Assembly (NCBI GenBank): GCA_043228905.1
Contig: JBHGNT010000012.1
Span: forward strand, 4,712,001 to 4,776,000
DNA: 64,000 nucleotides
DNA from: Azolla caroliniana
Taxonomy: Eukaryota > Polypodiophyta
Direction of reading: 5' to 3'
Positions 1 through 11,442 of this stretch are shown one piece after another. The notes below the pieces were generated by a model. The model saw nothing but the letters and a program-made list of their open reading frames with translations, did no database searches and was not told the origin of the DNA. Positions within the stretch are counted from its first letter, which is position 1. Each line of letters opens with the position of its first letter. The position numbers were made by a program, and so were the translations under genes.

Positions 1-402
1 TAGGTAAGTAATTATGCAAGGGTTAATTAGTACCTAATTATGTGATGATTTGATAAGCGGAAGATTAAGTGATATGTGTGTGTATGGGTGTGAGAGGAAG
101 AGAGAGAGAGAGATACACTTATGAACAACACAAGATGGGGGATGAGTAACTATATTAAATTAGCATTATCATCATCAAATACAAAAATACCCACAATGAG
201 GTATATATACATCTCATGTGCAAAGGTCCACATGTGTGAGTAGAATATAGGTACTAAGGTGTAAGTCCTATATTAAATGTACTTAGGAGTGGAGGATATA
301 GAATATCCCACTTAAGTACAAAGTCCTATGTAAGGCGTTATAGTCAACACTCCTAACTAGATTCTATCTAGGTAACTATGAAGTTACAAGGGGCCCGTAA
401 CA
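1..402 (-). mobile_element. 3' LTR of gypsy element A (cut by window edge)
   Basis: Read on the minus strand, this LTR starts at 402 with TGTTACGGG, directly after a purine-rich tract, and runs off the left edge. The same sequence recurs as solo LTRs at 21304-21738 and 25335-25789 and, inverted, at 58477-58964. It holds a minus-strand TATA-like GTATATATACC near 210 and a CT-rich stretch (GA repeat near 100-112 on plus), as expected for a promoter-bearing LTR. The first 50 bp or so differ from the other copies, so this may be a diverged subfamily. Confidence 0.7.
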
Positions 403-416
403 TACTCCCCCTCTTT
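403..416 (-). other. Polypurine tract of element A
   Basis: On the minus strand AAAGAGGGGGAGTA lies immediately before the LTR start TGTTAC. Element B has AAGTAGAGGAGTA at the same place (43851-43862), so the position is conserved between the two related elements. Confidence 0.65.
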
Positions 417-1103
417 AAAACATTGCACTCTTGCAATGGAAAGTTAGGGAAGTTAGTTCTGAAAGAATATTCGCGTTCCCATGTGGCATCTTTTATTGAT
501 TTATCTATCCATTTTATTTTAAATTCTCGGATTTCTTTAGTACGTAATTTTTTTGTTTTAACATCGAGAATTCTTTTTGGTACATGTGGTTTAGAAGATA
601 ATTCTTTTTGGTACATGAGTTTCAATTGTAACTATATTGTCGCTAGAACCTAGAAGTTCTTTTAGACGATTCACATGAAAAACTGGATGAATTTAAACAC
701 CATTGGGAAGAGCGAGACGATAGGCTGATGACCTAATGCATTTGAGGACTGTAAAAGGTCCACAAAACCGTGGGGCTAACTTAGCCCACTTACCCTTAGA
801 CAATGTCTTAGAATTGTGAGGTACATGTAAAAATACCTTCTGTCTAGGGTTGAATACACGAGGTTGCCTATGATGATCGACATAAAGACACACTCTATCT
901 TGAGCTGTTTTTATATTATCTCATGCAATATGCAACATATCTTGCATATCCCGAAGAAAGTTTTGCGTACTTCCCAACTCATCATCATGTATATTAACAT
1001 CAATCGGGGCTCGTGGCTGAAAATCATACATCAACATAAAAGGACTATATCCTGTCGACTTATGCTTGGAGCTGTTATAAGCAAACTCCAAAATTGGGAG
1101 ATA
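408..1103 (-). pseudogene. Element A integrase C-terminus and chromodomain-like tail
   Basis: On the minus strand, 1103 to about 920 encodes the end of the integrase core (LPILEFAYNSS, TGYSPFMLMY). Then 893-693 gives the SH3-like C-terminal part (KWAKLAPRFCGPF, SSAYRLALP), and 625-408 gives a chromodomain-like end (REFKIKWIDKS, ATWERE). The same segments in the same order occur in element B at 41035-43855. The stop codon used by element B (after LLK) is lost here, so the frame runs into the polypurine tract. Frameshifts separate the pieces. The tail probably targeted integration to chromatin, by analogy with chromoviruses; this is inference, because the aromatic cage cannot be confirmed by eye. 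Confidence 0.8.
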
Positions 1104-1107
1104 ACGT

Positions 1108-1775
1108 TGTCGTGAGGAAAACCGTCCCCAGGCGCAAACCGTGTGTAGCGTGTGTGAACCGGCCCTTACACGTGGGCACACCCCTTGTTGTATAGTAGAT
1201 AGGTAGGTACAAAAGTCAAATCCTAGGTGGCAATATTCTATAGGGAGAATCAAGGAGTATCTCTAATGTATACGGGTGAAAACGGTCTCCCTCCTTGAGA
1301 TATAAAATAGAGGGAGACGGGGGGGAGAGAGGGGGTATCGCGGGGAAGAGGGGACGAAGTGCTGTCGGACTGGGACCGAGCCCTTCTTTGTCATTCTCCA
1401 TAGCTTTCCTTTGCGTAGGTTCTCGAGAGGCTGATTCTGCTCCGTGGAACGCCCGTGTGCTTCCGGCAGAATCTCCATCTTTCTCCCCTACGCGCATGGG
1501 TGATAAGGTGTCGGTATCCGTCTAGCCGACCTGATCGGTTGTAGCCGTCCGCGTCGTCTGCATACATATATTTATATACATACACTGGTGTTCTTATACT
1601 CTATTCCCCGTTCAACTTGTGTCTCCTGTGTTGTTGGGGCGTGTTCCCGTGCGCTTCTCTGTCTATACGTGTGTGAGCGTGTCTCTCTCTCTCTCTCCCT
1701 TTTCTCACCTATTCCTCGGTCCAAGACCCCAGTGGTCCCGCCTTGTTCCCCACGCACGCGCGTAATAACGTGACA
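1108..1775 (+). repeat. 5' LTR of element E1
   Basis: 668 bp from TGTCGTGAGG to ACGTGACA, nearly identical to 7267-7959 except for a short tract around 7425-7452 that is missing here. It ends in a CCCCAGTGG / CCCGCC motif followed by CGCGTAATAACG. Related CCCCGG-type endings occur in the solo LTRs at 40150, 41153 and 42601. Confidence 0.92.
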
Positions 1776-1780
1776 TCATT

Positions 1781-1796
1781 TGGTGAACCCAACGTG
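1781..1796 (+). other. Primer-binding-site-like sequence of E1
   Basis: TGGTGAACCCAACGTG begins five bases after the LTR end. It starts with TGG, as expected for pairing with a tRNA CCA end. The primer tRNA is not identified. Confidence 0.5.
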
Positions 1797-1819
1797 AAAA
1801 GGCGGCAGAGGAGTAGAAG

Positions 1820-3334
1820 ATGAGGGGGTCGGATCTCGTAGAAGCCATGGCTTCGGCTGTGGACCGTATAGTGAGCGCGCGCGAAGGCACCGGCGCCCTT
1901 GATAGGGTTATCGAGGCTGTTGTCGGTACGATCGGCCGGTTTAGTGGGAAGGATGCCACGAGCTACTTGGCGTCCTACCGGGCTGAGATGGTAATGAGGG
2001 ACATTCCGGAAGAGAGGCATCTAGCCGGATTCCCTCGAGTGGCGATGCCGGGCATCCATACGGAGGTGCTCGAGGTATGGGCAGAGAGCCGGACCTGGGA
2101 GGAGTTCGAAGGTCGGCTCCTCGAAAAATACGGGCTTGAAGATGCGCTTCGACTTTCGAAGCGGGACTTCATGGAGTGGGTGGAGACCCCCGACAAAGGA
2201 AGGAACGCGTCGGTGCTCCTCCGGGAGTTTGAGGAACGCTTCGCGCGCCTCTCGGTGCTTGACCGGACCATTCTGGACACAAGTCGTGTCCTATTGTTTG
2301 TTAAGTCAGTTCACGAGTGGGATCGGGAGCAAGTAGGCCTCCTATTGGAGACTGATGATGGGCTGATGGCCGACTGGGCTGTGGTGAAGAGGGTCTGTGG
2401 CCGTTTCGACAAATGCCGGGAATGGGTTGACAAAGGATCGACATGGGCGGGCTCTGTCACAGCAAGGAAGCTCGAGCCAACACCACCAACGCGAAGGGAA
2501 GAGACCTAAGATTGGCTCGAGACCGGATCGACTTCGACCGGCATGGTCAAGGGCTCGCCCGGGGGAGCAGCTCTGGAGGAACTGACGCGGATGGTAAAAG
2601 ATCTCCAGATTGCCCAGGCACGGAGGGACGGTGGCGAACAGGCCCGTGACCGACGACCTCTGGTTGGAAACAGGTGCATGTGGTGTGATGCAGTTGGCCA
2701 CATCCGGAAGGACTGCGGGGACTTCGCCGAGGTGATGAGAAGCAACGTGGTGTACCTATGGAACGGTCGGGTGCACGCCAACGAGACCCGAAGGCCCTTG
2801 GACTTGAATGTCGGGCGAGGAGGTATGAAAAGGCTGATGGAGGAGGCGGCGGCTCGTCACGCGGAGACCGTCCACTATTCGGCGTCGGCTGGTATTCGGG
2901 TCGGAGGTGGCGAGGCCCCGAAGACGAACAATGCCGGGTTCTGGCCGACTATGCTAGAAGGCCTTGCCGGCGCACGACTAAGGAAAGAAGAGGCGGACCG
3001 TGCGGAAAAACGGGTCTGGGAGGTAACCGGGTGGAGTGACCCGGTGGAAGAAAAGACGGGCTTCGTCGAAGCCGCTTGTCAAAACTACGAGGCTTTGGTG
3101 GAGGACAAGCGGGTAGGGAAAACCGGAGGGGCCGGGCCCTCGCAACGATACGAAACCCAATTCGGGCAAAGGCGGAATGAGGCCGGTGTAATCGGCGCCC
3201 AGGATAATCCCAAGAAGGGCGGGTACCGGTTGGGTACCGGAGAAGCCGGTGGAGGTGCCGACGACGCACATAGAGGACATGGCGCTGGAAGACGAGTTGG
3301 CGAAGATTCACTATTCGAGGCCACACTGGGCTAG
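1820..3334 (+). pseudogene. E1 gag with zinc knuckle
   Basis: The frame starts at ATG 1820 and runs to a TAA at 2507-2509, then continues in the same frame (next ATG 2543) to 3334. The first part is a helical capsid-like region (FEGRLLEKYGL, FEERFARLS). The second part contains CMWCDAVGHIRKDC (about 2675), a C-x2-C-x4-H-x4-C nucleic-acid-binding knuckle. The true frame shifts near 3240, where the next frame opens with a sequence that leads into the protease. Role: structural protein of the retroelement particle. The in-frame TAA could derive from CAA by a C-to-T change. Confidence 0.8.
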
Positions 3335-3781
3335 AGCGACCACGGAGACCCCCGTGAAGATCGGAGATGTTCATGAGCCGGTGGTGGCGTTGGTGGACCA
3401 CGGTTCAGAAATCAATTTGATGTCCATGGACTTCTACAAGAAGGGGAAATGGCCGATCAACACCAAGCACGGGTGGAAAATACGGGCAGCGACGCGTGCC
3501 ACCGAAGAACTGCATGGAGCCTGCCCGAATGTACGAGTAAAGATCGGCGATGTCGAGATTGACCAGCACTTCTTCGTGCAGGAGACGTCCTCACATCCGG
3601 TTATACTAGGAGAACCGTACATCACGGCAGCACGGATGGAGACCAAGGTGCTGGACAATGGCTCGGCCTATGCAAGGGTCAAGAGCCAGGATGGGCGCCA
3701 CTCGGTCCAGTTCCTGACTGTGAGACCGAACCATGACCGGAACCGCGAGACCCTTGGGGGCGAAAACCGAGAGGATTTTTA
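3249..3781 (+). pseudogene. E1 aspartic protease, DHG active-site variant
   Basis: The frame reads EPVVALVDHGSEINLMS (about 3376-3426), the pepsin/retropepsin fold signature, with the second strand seen as HPVILGEPYIT (about 3595). The usual catalytic motif is D-[ST]-G; here it is D-H-G. The rest of the motif (ALVDxGSEIN) is well kept, so this may be a family trait rather than damage. The frame ends at a stop near 3781, and the following frame (ERAIKAWGRD from 3782) continues the polyprotein, which points to a 1-base loss in the T run at 3776-3780. Confidence 0.75.
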
Positions 3782-5330
3782 GAGAGGGCTATCAAGGCGT
3801 GGGGCCGCGATAGTCCGGACACTCCGGGAAAACCCCACAAGTGTACGATAGCGAAGAAGACCTGTACTATAAGTAGGAAATTTTGGTTCTCCGACAACGG
3901 AGGGTGTACGATAGTCGACGTCGTTGGCCGGAAGAAGAGAAGGGCGGAGGAGCGACTTCGGGCATGTGATATCCTCGGCCCTGGAGAGGAAATCAACGGA
4001 GCCGTGGAGGCGGTCTCATTCGACGATACCTTGGGGGAGCTACGAAAGGTAGTCGGAGGAGTCCTTAAAGAGGACCGGACGATTCCGGTATGTTCGGAAA
4101 GGATGTACGAAGTCATCGCGAACTTCAGTAGAGGGCTCGAGTCGGATCGGACGGCCCGGGTGGACACGAAGTACAAGACGGTGGACCGGAAGGTGAGGCC
4201 AGTCGTGGCACCCTTGCCGGAGGGCAACGAGGGGCGGATAAAAGGGGTTGCGTCGGACCCAAGTTTACGGAATCTGGCCGACATAGGTTACCGGTTCACC
4301 GACATAACGCTACGGGAGCTCAAGGTCGGTGGGGGTGGCTTCCTACTGCCGGCGGAGGAGGATCGGTTTCGGAGAATTCTCGGGAGGCACGGGAAGGCTT
4401 TCGCATTCTCACCGGAGGAGATCGGGTGCGTAGACCCGACAGTTGTCGAACCGATGGTGATCTTCACGGTACCGCATGTACCGTGGAATCTCAAGCCGAT
4501 TCCGGTGCCAAGAGCTCACATCTTGAAGTTGATGGAGCTCCTAAAGCAAAAGGTGGAGATGGGCATCCTCGAACCGTCGAGTGCCCCATACTCGAATCGG
4601 TGGTTTACCGTGCCGAAGAAGGACGGCACGCTGCGCTTTATTCAAGACTTGCAGCCAGTCAACAAGGTGACCATTCGAAACGCAGGAATCGGATCGACAA
4701 TAGACGAGTTCGTGGAGGCCTTCGCCGAAAGGTCGATTTACTCGGTCGGTGATCTCTACTCGGGGTACGATCAGTTCCAGCTAGCCATAGAGAGCAGAGA
4801 CATCACGACAATGCGAACTCCTCTCGGCCTAGTATGGATGTGTACCCTACCGCAAGGAGGGACGAACTCAGTGGCTCACATGGTGAACACAATGAACAAG
4901 GTGCTGAGGGATTGTATTCCGGACATCACCATGCCGTTTTTGGACGACATCCCGATCAAGGGATGCCCGGTGAAGGAAAGGGACGAGAGGATCGGAGCAG
5001 ACGGGTGCCGGAAATTCGTGGTGACGCACATCGATGACTGCGAAAGGGTGCTGCAGAGGTTAGAGGGCGTGAGGCTCACCTTCTCCGGGGGAAAATCGGC
5101 CTTCGGGCAATCAGAGATCATGGTCGTCGGACACCTATGCGGGTCGTACGGCCGGAAACCGTCTCCGGCTAAGGTAGAAGCCATCTCTGCGATGAAGCCC
5201 GACTGTAGCTCGATCACGGAGGTTCGGAGGTTCTTGGGAGCATGCGCGTTCTACCACATATGGATCCCGTATTACGCCCACGTCGCGGAGCCGTTATACG
5301 GGTTGCGGCTCCGGCGCTCCGAAAGGCTGT
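3782..5330 (+). pseudogene. E1 reverse transcriptase
   Basis: An open frame from 3782 to 5359 carries the RT: WNLKPIPVPRAH, VPKKDGTLRFIQD (fingers), SVGDLYSGYDQFQ (motif A, catalytic Asp), LPQGGTNSVAHMVN (motif B) and MPFLDDIPIKG (motif C, FLDD in place of YxDD), then EVRRFLGACAFYHIW before the connection domain. Polymerises cDNA from element RNA. After EPLYGL (about 5305) the frame shifts, and roughly the connection segment before RNase H seems deleted. The spacing SVGDLYSGYDQF is unusual for the common plant chromovirus RTs seen elsewhere in this window (elements A and B read TKLDL or TKIDL). Confidence 0.88.
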
Positions 5331-7190
5331 CTACGGAAAGAGCACTCCAATTTACGTAACGGTAGACACGAGTCCGACTAGGATCGGATGGGTCGTCAAC
5401 CAAGAGGACGAGGACGACATGCGTTTCCCGATCTGGTTCGGCACGAAGGTCCTCAGCGAGCGACAACGAGGATACGCCCAGGTTAAACGCGAGCTCTGGG
5501 GTATCGTTTCGGCGGTAAAGGCCGATAAAGACTACCTGATCGGGACAGAGGTAATTATCGAGACGGACTGCCTACTGATTCTTGGCATGGTTTCTGGATG
5601 CGCGACGCCGGACCTGACAATGCTCAGGTGGATAGCGTACATCAAGTCCCTGAATCCGGAAATACGACACATTTCCGGGAAAGGTAATGCCATGGCCGAC
5701 ATGCTTTCAAGGGTGAGGTTTGAAAATGAGGGCGGCATGGTTTCGGAGGACGAGGAAGTCGGCGTGGACTTCTTCGAGGCGGCTTACGTAACAACCGGCA
5801 GGGAATGCTCTCCAACGCTTAACGATTTCGATGAGAGCAAGTACAACGGGATGTGGCCGCAGATCGGCGGGTTCCTGAAAACAATGACACCGGACGCGGC
5901 ATGGACAAGGGATGAGGCCAACCGGATTCGGAAGAAAGCATACCAATTCTTCCTCCGGGACGGGTACATATGGAAGCACCCGAAGAAAAGGAACGACATC
6001 CCGCTCCGAGTGGTGGCGAAGAAGGAGGAACAGGAGGATTTGTTGGCGGCGTACCACGATAGTCCTTGGGCTGGACACCGTGAAACGTGGGCCATGTTCG
6101 AAAAGCTAAAGGGGAAGTACCGGTGGCCGGGACTATACCGGGACGTGCATCGGTTCGTGACGACTTGCGAAAGCTATTAGGTGCACTCCATGATCCGACA
6201 CCGGGACGAGCTTCACCCGACCTACCCTCCGACCGTCCACTTCAAGTGGATGGTGGATTTGGTAACGATGCCAATGGGGGTAGGACAGATGCGGTATCTG
6301 GTGCTGGCTCGGGAGGATCTAACGAACCAGGTTGAAGGCCGAGCCCTGCAGAACAAGACGACTGCAGTCGTGTGCCAGTTTTTGATTGAGGACGTGATAT
6401 GTCGATACAGGTGCGTAGGGAAGATCGTGGCTGACCGTGGTGAGTTGGACGTAGAAGAGGCCGAAGAGCTGTTCGACCGACTAGGAGTCAATCTTTCGCT
6501 CACCACAACGTACAATCCGGAGGCGAACGGGAAGGTAGAGCGCGGACACGGGCCGATTGTCAAAGCACTAGTACGGGCGTGCAGAGGCCAAGTCGAGAAC
6601 TAGCCATGACTACTACCTTATGCCTTGTGGGCGGACCGGACTACGCACACTTCGGTAACCGGGTACATACCGGCAGAGCTTATGTTCAGACAGAAGCCGA
6701 TCATGCCAACAGAGCGAACGATCTCCTCGTGGGCCACGGTGGACTGGGGGGATGAGATGATCCGGGAGGAACTGTTGGGGCGCGGATTCGACAGCTCGAG
6801 TGGAGGCCGGAGGACGTAGAGCGAGCCGCGGAGAAACTTCGGGTAGCGAGGATAAGGAACAAAGCCCGGTTCGACTGAACACACTGGCTCCGGCCAAGGA
6901 AGATCGAGGAAGGCGACTGGCTGCTAGTCTACGACAGTAGCCTCGACAATCAGCACAGGGCCACGTGGAAGTTTGCGAGGAGGTGGTTCGGGCCTTACGT
7001 AGTAACAGGCGCCAACGACAATGGGACGTACCATCTCGCGGAGCTCGACGGTACGAGAATGGCGATACCGGTAGCGGGGAAGAGGATCAAAGCGTTCAAG
7101 AAACGACACGACGGTGAGCCGGAGCTAGGGGGCATGGACAGCAACGACGAGCAACCCGAGGTGGAGGACGAACTGGTAAACGAGGAATAA
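5331..7190 (+). pseudogene. E1 RNase H and integrase
   Basis: RNase H is seen from about 5350: YVTVDTSPTRIGW, QVKRELWGIVSA, IETDCLLILG and NAMADMLSR give the D-E-D-D set. Integrase follows: a zinc-binding region (HDSPWAGHRE, then CESY where the second Cys is expected), the core KWMVDLVTMP, IVADRGELD and YNPEANGKVERGH (D, D, E all present), and a C-terminal part WKFARRWFGPYVV ending at TAA 7188-7190. In-frame stops at 6178 (TAG), 6601 (TAG), 6607 (TGA) and near 6875 (TGA) break it. Three are one transition from a sense codon in the expected position. No chromodomain is visible. Confidence 0.85.
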
Positions 7191-7254
7191 AAGCAAGGAC
7201 CGGTTTTCTCCAGTAGGAACCCAATTTTGGTGCATACCGGTGGATGTGCGGTTA

Positions 7255-7266
7255 GGTGGGGGCGGA
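7255..7266 (+). other. Polypurine tract of E1
   Basis: GGTGGGGGCGGA directly precedes the 3' LTR start TGTCGTGAGG. It primes plus-strand synthesis in LTR elements. Confidence 0.65.
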
Positions 7267-7959
7267 TGTCGTGAGGAAAACCGTCCCCAGGCGCAAACCG
7301 TGTGTAGCGTGTGTGAACCGGCCCTTACACGTGGGCATGCCTCCTATTGTATAGTAGATAGGTAGGCACAAAAGTCAAATCCTAGGTGGCAATATTCTAT
7401 AGGGAGAATCGAGGAGTATCTCTGACCGAAAGGATAGAGAATTAATGTGATGTATACGGGTGAAAACGGTCTCCCTCCTTGAGATATAAAGGAGAGGGAG
7501 ACGGGGGGGGGAGAGAGGGGGTATCGCGCGCAAGAGGGGATGAAGTGCTGTCGGATTGGGACCAAGCCCTTCTCTGTCATTCTCCATAGCTTTCCTTTGC
7601 GCAGGTTCTCGAGAGGCTAATTCTACTCCATGGAACGCCCGTGTGCTTCCGGCATAATCTCCATCTTTCTCCCTTGTGCGCGAGGGTGATTAGGCGTCGG
7701 TATCCATGTAGCCGACCTGATCAGTTGTAGCCGTCCGCGTTGTCTGCATACATATATTTATATACATACACTGGTGTTCTTATACTCTATTCCCCGTTCA
7801 ACTCGTGTCTCCTGTGTTGTTGAGGCGTGTTCCCGTGCGCTTCTCTGTCTATACGTGTGTGAGCGTGTCTCTCTCTCTCTCCCTTTTCTCACCTATTCCT
7901 CGGTCCAAGACCCCAGTGGTCCCGCCTTGTTCCCCACGCACGCGCGTAATAACGTGACA
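7267..7959 (+). repeat. 3' LTR of element E1
   Basis: 693 bp from TGTCGTGAGG to ACGTGACA, followed by ACGT (7960-7963), the target duplication. Several substitutions and one indel against the 5' LTR show that the insertion is not very recent. Confidence 0.92.
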
Positions 7960-7963
7960 ACGT

Positions 7964-8688
7964 TTCCATTTTGTTGGTTTTGCACCAAAGTATGCTCAAA
8001 GCATGTCCTGAATAATTGGATTTACTCGTTTTGTTTGTCCATCGGATTGAGGATGATCCGTGGAGCTCATGCTCAATGTAGTTTCTAACTTCTTGAAGAC
8101 TTGCGTCCAGAAGTCACTAGTAAACTTTGGATCTTGATCACTCACGATATCCATCGGTAACCCATCAAAATGAAATAACTAGTCAACGATATCCATCGGT
8201 AAATCACTTTGGTGAGCCAATTCAGGAGTTGTTACCGTGGTTTTAGTTGCAATAAATATGACCATTTTAGTTAGTCTATCAACCACAACCTAGATAGCAT
8301 CATGGCCTTTTTGAGTGCAAGGAAGGCTAACAATAAAATCCATTGATATAATTTCCCAGTTATTATTGGGAATGTCCAAGGGATGTAAAAGTCTTGCGAC
8401 TTTAAGTTGCTCGGCTTTGTTAACCTGACATTGGTGACATTTAGTCACATAGCTATGTATGTTAGGGCGCATCTTAGGCCAATAGAATTGAGTGGAGATT
8501 AGAACGAGTGTACGATGTATTCCAAGGTGCCCTGCAAAGGGTGCATCATGGCATTAAAAAAGAATTCTCTTTTTGACCTCAGGCAAATTTGGAACACAAA
8601 CCTTCCCATTACGGTAGAGCAGACTGTTAGCAATGTGGAAGTATTCCTTCGAGGATGTGGTGGTGTCTGTTCCAGACTCAATTCTTGC
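7964..8688 (-). pseudogene. Element A integrase zinc finger and core
   Basis: Minus strand, continuing into 1103. The zinc-binding part has WPKMRPNIHSYV and CHQC (about 8420). The core has SMDFIVSLP (first Asp, about 8340) and VSDQDPKFTSD (second Asp, about 8130). The catalytic Glu motif GQTERVN of element B reads GQTKRVN here (about 8040), so the third acidic residue is replaced by Lys. A TGA stop (DML*AY) lies just after, and element B has a TGA at the same place, so it may be ancestral to both copies. Confidence 0.82.
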
Positions 8689-9960
8689 CTAGTATTTTGC
8701 AAAATAACTGTCATCATGATACTTTCCTTGAAGGTGATCATAAAGATATGATGTTATTTCAGTGAAGCTAAGTATGTTAACTTCACGGATGCGACTTAGT
8801 GCATCGACGACAGTGTTCATGGAACCTTGACGATATCGTATGGAAAAATCAAAGTCCTGGATGAGATCAACCCATCGTGCCTTACAACCTTTCAGGTCTT
8901 GTTGGTCACAAAAATATTTCAAGGACTCGTGGTCCATAGTTACCACAAAGCGATTTCCATAAAGATAATGGCGCCATGTTTTGAGTGCATGTATAACTGC
9001 AAATAATTCCTTTTCTTGAACGGTATACCGACACTGAGCCGAATCAAGTTTCTTACTCTCGAATGCTATTGGTTTACCATCTTGATATAAGACAACACCT
9101 ATAACATAATCGCTTGCATCGGTTTCAACCTCAAAAGGTTTTGAAGGATCGGGTAAAAGAAGTGAAGGAGCCTTGCACACCAGGTCCTTGAGTTCCTTAA
9201 AGGAGAGATCTAGTGTAGCATTCCACAGAATAGGTTTTGTAGACTTATGCGTTTGACCTTTTAGAAGATTAGTAAACGACGTTGTCAATTGGGAGTGATT
9301 ACGAAGGGGTTTTCGCAAAAACCCAACAAAACCAAGGAATGATCGAACTTCTCGAATATTCCGAAGAGTGGGCAAAAGCTTGATTTTCTCGATGCAAGAA
9401 GGATCAATTTCAACTCCTCGTTCGGTTATGAGATGTCCAAGATAAGTAATTGATTTCTTGAAAAACTCACATTTTGAGATCTTCGCATAAAACTGTTTGT
9501 CACGCAATGTTTGTAAAACAAAGCGGACATGTTTAGCATGTTCTTGTAATGTACGACTATAAACTAAAATATCATCCAAGAAAATAACGACAAATTTTCC
9601 AAGTTGTTCTCGGAAAATGTCATTCATTTCTTGTTGAAATGTAACCGGAGCATTGGTCAAACCAAAAGGCATAACCAAAAACTCATAATGGCCATAGCGC
9701 GTACGAAATGCTGATTTAGGAACATCGTCCTCACTTATACGAATTTGATGGTAGCTAGTACAGAGATCAAGTTTCGTAAAATACCGAGCTCCTTGGAGAC
9801 GGTCAATTAGATCATCAGCCCTGGGCAATGGATACAAATTCTTGATCGTCACTTTATTCAAGCGTTGGTAATTAATACACATACGCCATGTGCCCTCTTT
9901 CTTTTTAACCAAGAGAACTGGTGCACCCCATGGAGATTTACTATAACGTATATAACCCAT
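8689..9960 (-). pseudogene. Element A reverse transcriptase and RNase H
   Basis: A 423-codon open stretch on the minus strand, the longest intact piece of element [47 protein letters not shown] and [11 protein letters not shown] (FLDD). RNase [43 protein letters not shown] and TVVDALSRI, giving D-E-D-D. A TAG just upstream (before MGYIRYSKS) separates it from the RT N-terminus, which can be traced to about 10050 (SRSEEDEVSKKLKDYL). All catalytic residues look intact in this piece. Confidence 0.9.
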
Positions 9961-10370
9961 TCATAAATAGTCCTTGAGTTTCTTAGATACCTCATCCTCT
10001 TCGGATCGACTTAAGCGATAAAGAGGTATACTTATTGGTGCAACGCCAGGTACAATATCTATACGATGGTCTATATTACGTTTAGGAGGTAATCCATCTG
10101 GTAGTTCACTCGGAAAAAGATTTCATCAAGTTGTTGTTGTTCAAAATATGTTAATTGAACCGAGACATTATCGATATTGTAAACGTGAATGTTAGGATCA
10201 AGTACACAATAAAATAGGGTAGAACAAGACAACTCAGATATTGATGGAGAGGAAACAATCGAGAGGGATTGTTTTTTTACACGTTGAATAAAATGAGTAC
10301 AATCGTTCAGTACAAATGTTATGGAATGATGAACCCAATCAATAGATAAATAAGAGTTTTTATTATAGAA

Positions 10371-10880
10371 CTAGGGATAACCCAATATTACATCAGTGGT
10401 ACAAAGATTCATTACATGGAAGTCTATTTCCTCTATATAAGTATCAATAGAAATTCCTAATGAATGAATCGCCCCGTTGATGTATTGTACTCTTCCATTA
10501 GCCAAGTGCACCACATAGGTGTGATCACTTACGGTGGGTTGGATTCCCCATATTTGAACCAAACGATCATTCACAAAGTTGTTTGAGCTTCCCGAATCAA
10601 ACAAAAATTGTACGGGAGATCCATTGATATACCCGTTTGCACGTAGTAAATCATTGGGACCCAATACATAGTGAGGGAAAGAACATTGACAATTACTTAA
10701 ATGATGTGTATAGACCTGAAGGACATTAGGAATCTGACCTTTATGGTCTGCAGCTTTAGCTTTGCTGGCGTGCTCTTTCCGTAGGAGCTTTCGACATTGC
10801 TCTTTTGTATGACCCTTCTTTTTGCAGAATACGCAAAAAGGATGTTGTCGCTTACAATCGTGATCCATGAATTTCCCCAA
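10371..10880 (-). pseudogene. Element A zinc knuckle and aspartic protease
   Basis: Minus-strand frame of 169 codons. CVFCKKKGHTKEQC (about 10830) is a C-x2-C-x4-H-x4-C knuckle at the end of gag. FLFDSGSSNNFV (about 10600) is the protease active site with D-S-G, and TTDVILGYP closes the domain. The frame stops at 10371, and 9961-10370 is a degraded linker with no long frame. Confidence 0.82.
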
Positions 10881-11331
10881 AACTGTGACAAAATCTATCT
10901 AGGTATCTAGCAATTTCCCCAAAGTTCGGAGCCCACACCACCAGGCGGTGGTCTTACCGCCTAGTTCTCGGCTGACATATGCAATCTTTGTACTATCTAG
11001 CGTGGGATAGAGCTCAAAATGAGACTCCCATCAGCCCAGCCACGTGCAGATTGCTTCTTCGATTCTTTCCTTTTTTTTCTCCCATAAATGGCTTAACGAC
11101 AAACGATGGTTCACCCTGTCACTCATCAGGTCTGTTAGTCTCACGTTGTAAACTAATGACACGTGCCTTGAGAGCACTTTGAGATTGCCAAAGTTCGGTC
11201 ATCTGTTGAGCGGTGAAACTAAGGTATTGGGTTATTTGTGAAAAATACATCTCAATGGACATTTGTCCAGGAGGATTTCCTTGAGTTCCTTCCACTTGAG
11301 CGGATGACATCGGGTCGTTATTTTGAGCCAT
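10881..11331 (-). pseudogene. Element A gag remnant
   Basis: Minus strand from ATG at 11331 (MAQNNDPMSSAQ). A short helical frame runs to about 11119 (MYFSQITQYLSF, LKARVISLQRE), followed after a stop by EPSFVVKPFMGEKK. That last part aligns with EPSFVVTSFKGDKK in the gag of element B (about 33011). Most of the capsid region between here and the zinc knuckle is lost or frameshifted. Confidence 0.65.
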
Positions 11332-11442
11332 TGAATGATTATTTCTGGCAAAGAAATAGGATAAGGCCAGACAAATAGTCATAACATCATGTCGTGATGT
11401 AAACATATCATGGGCAAACATTAATTGATATCGTGACCTCAC

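Larger units (their letters stand above)
1108..7959 (+). mobile_element. Gypsy-like element E1, GC-rich, with both LTRs
   Basis: A 6.85-kb LTR element inserted in the integrase of element A. LTRs lie at 1108-1775 and 7267-7959, starting TGTCGTGAGG and ending ACGTGACA. The 4-bp target duplication ACGT flanks it at 1104-1107 and 7960-7963. Removing the element plus one ACGT rejoins a minus-strand frame reading TKWKRYLPILEF, which matches KWKQYLPILEF of element B at 41054. Internal order is gag with a CCHC knuckle, protease, RT, RNase H, integrase, i.e. Ty3/gypsy type. Internal DNA is visibly richer in G and C than its surroundings. Several stops and frameshifts mean it is not autonomous now. 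Confidence 0.92.

Noticed and set aside
1-402. A-family LTR read as plus-oriented
   Set aside because: The TATA-like sequence, the CT-rich part and the adjacent polypurine tract of element A all fit the minus orientation.
2949-3401. Minus-strand 150-codon frame in E1
   Set aside because: Shadow of the gag/protease coding frame in GC-rich DNA. The plus strand carries the knuckle and protease motifs.
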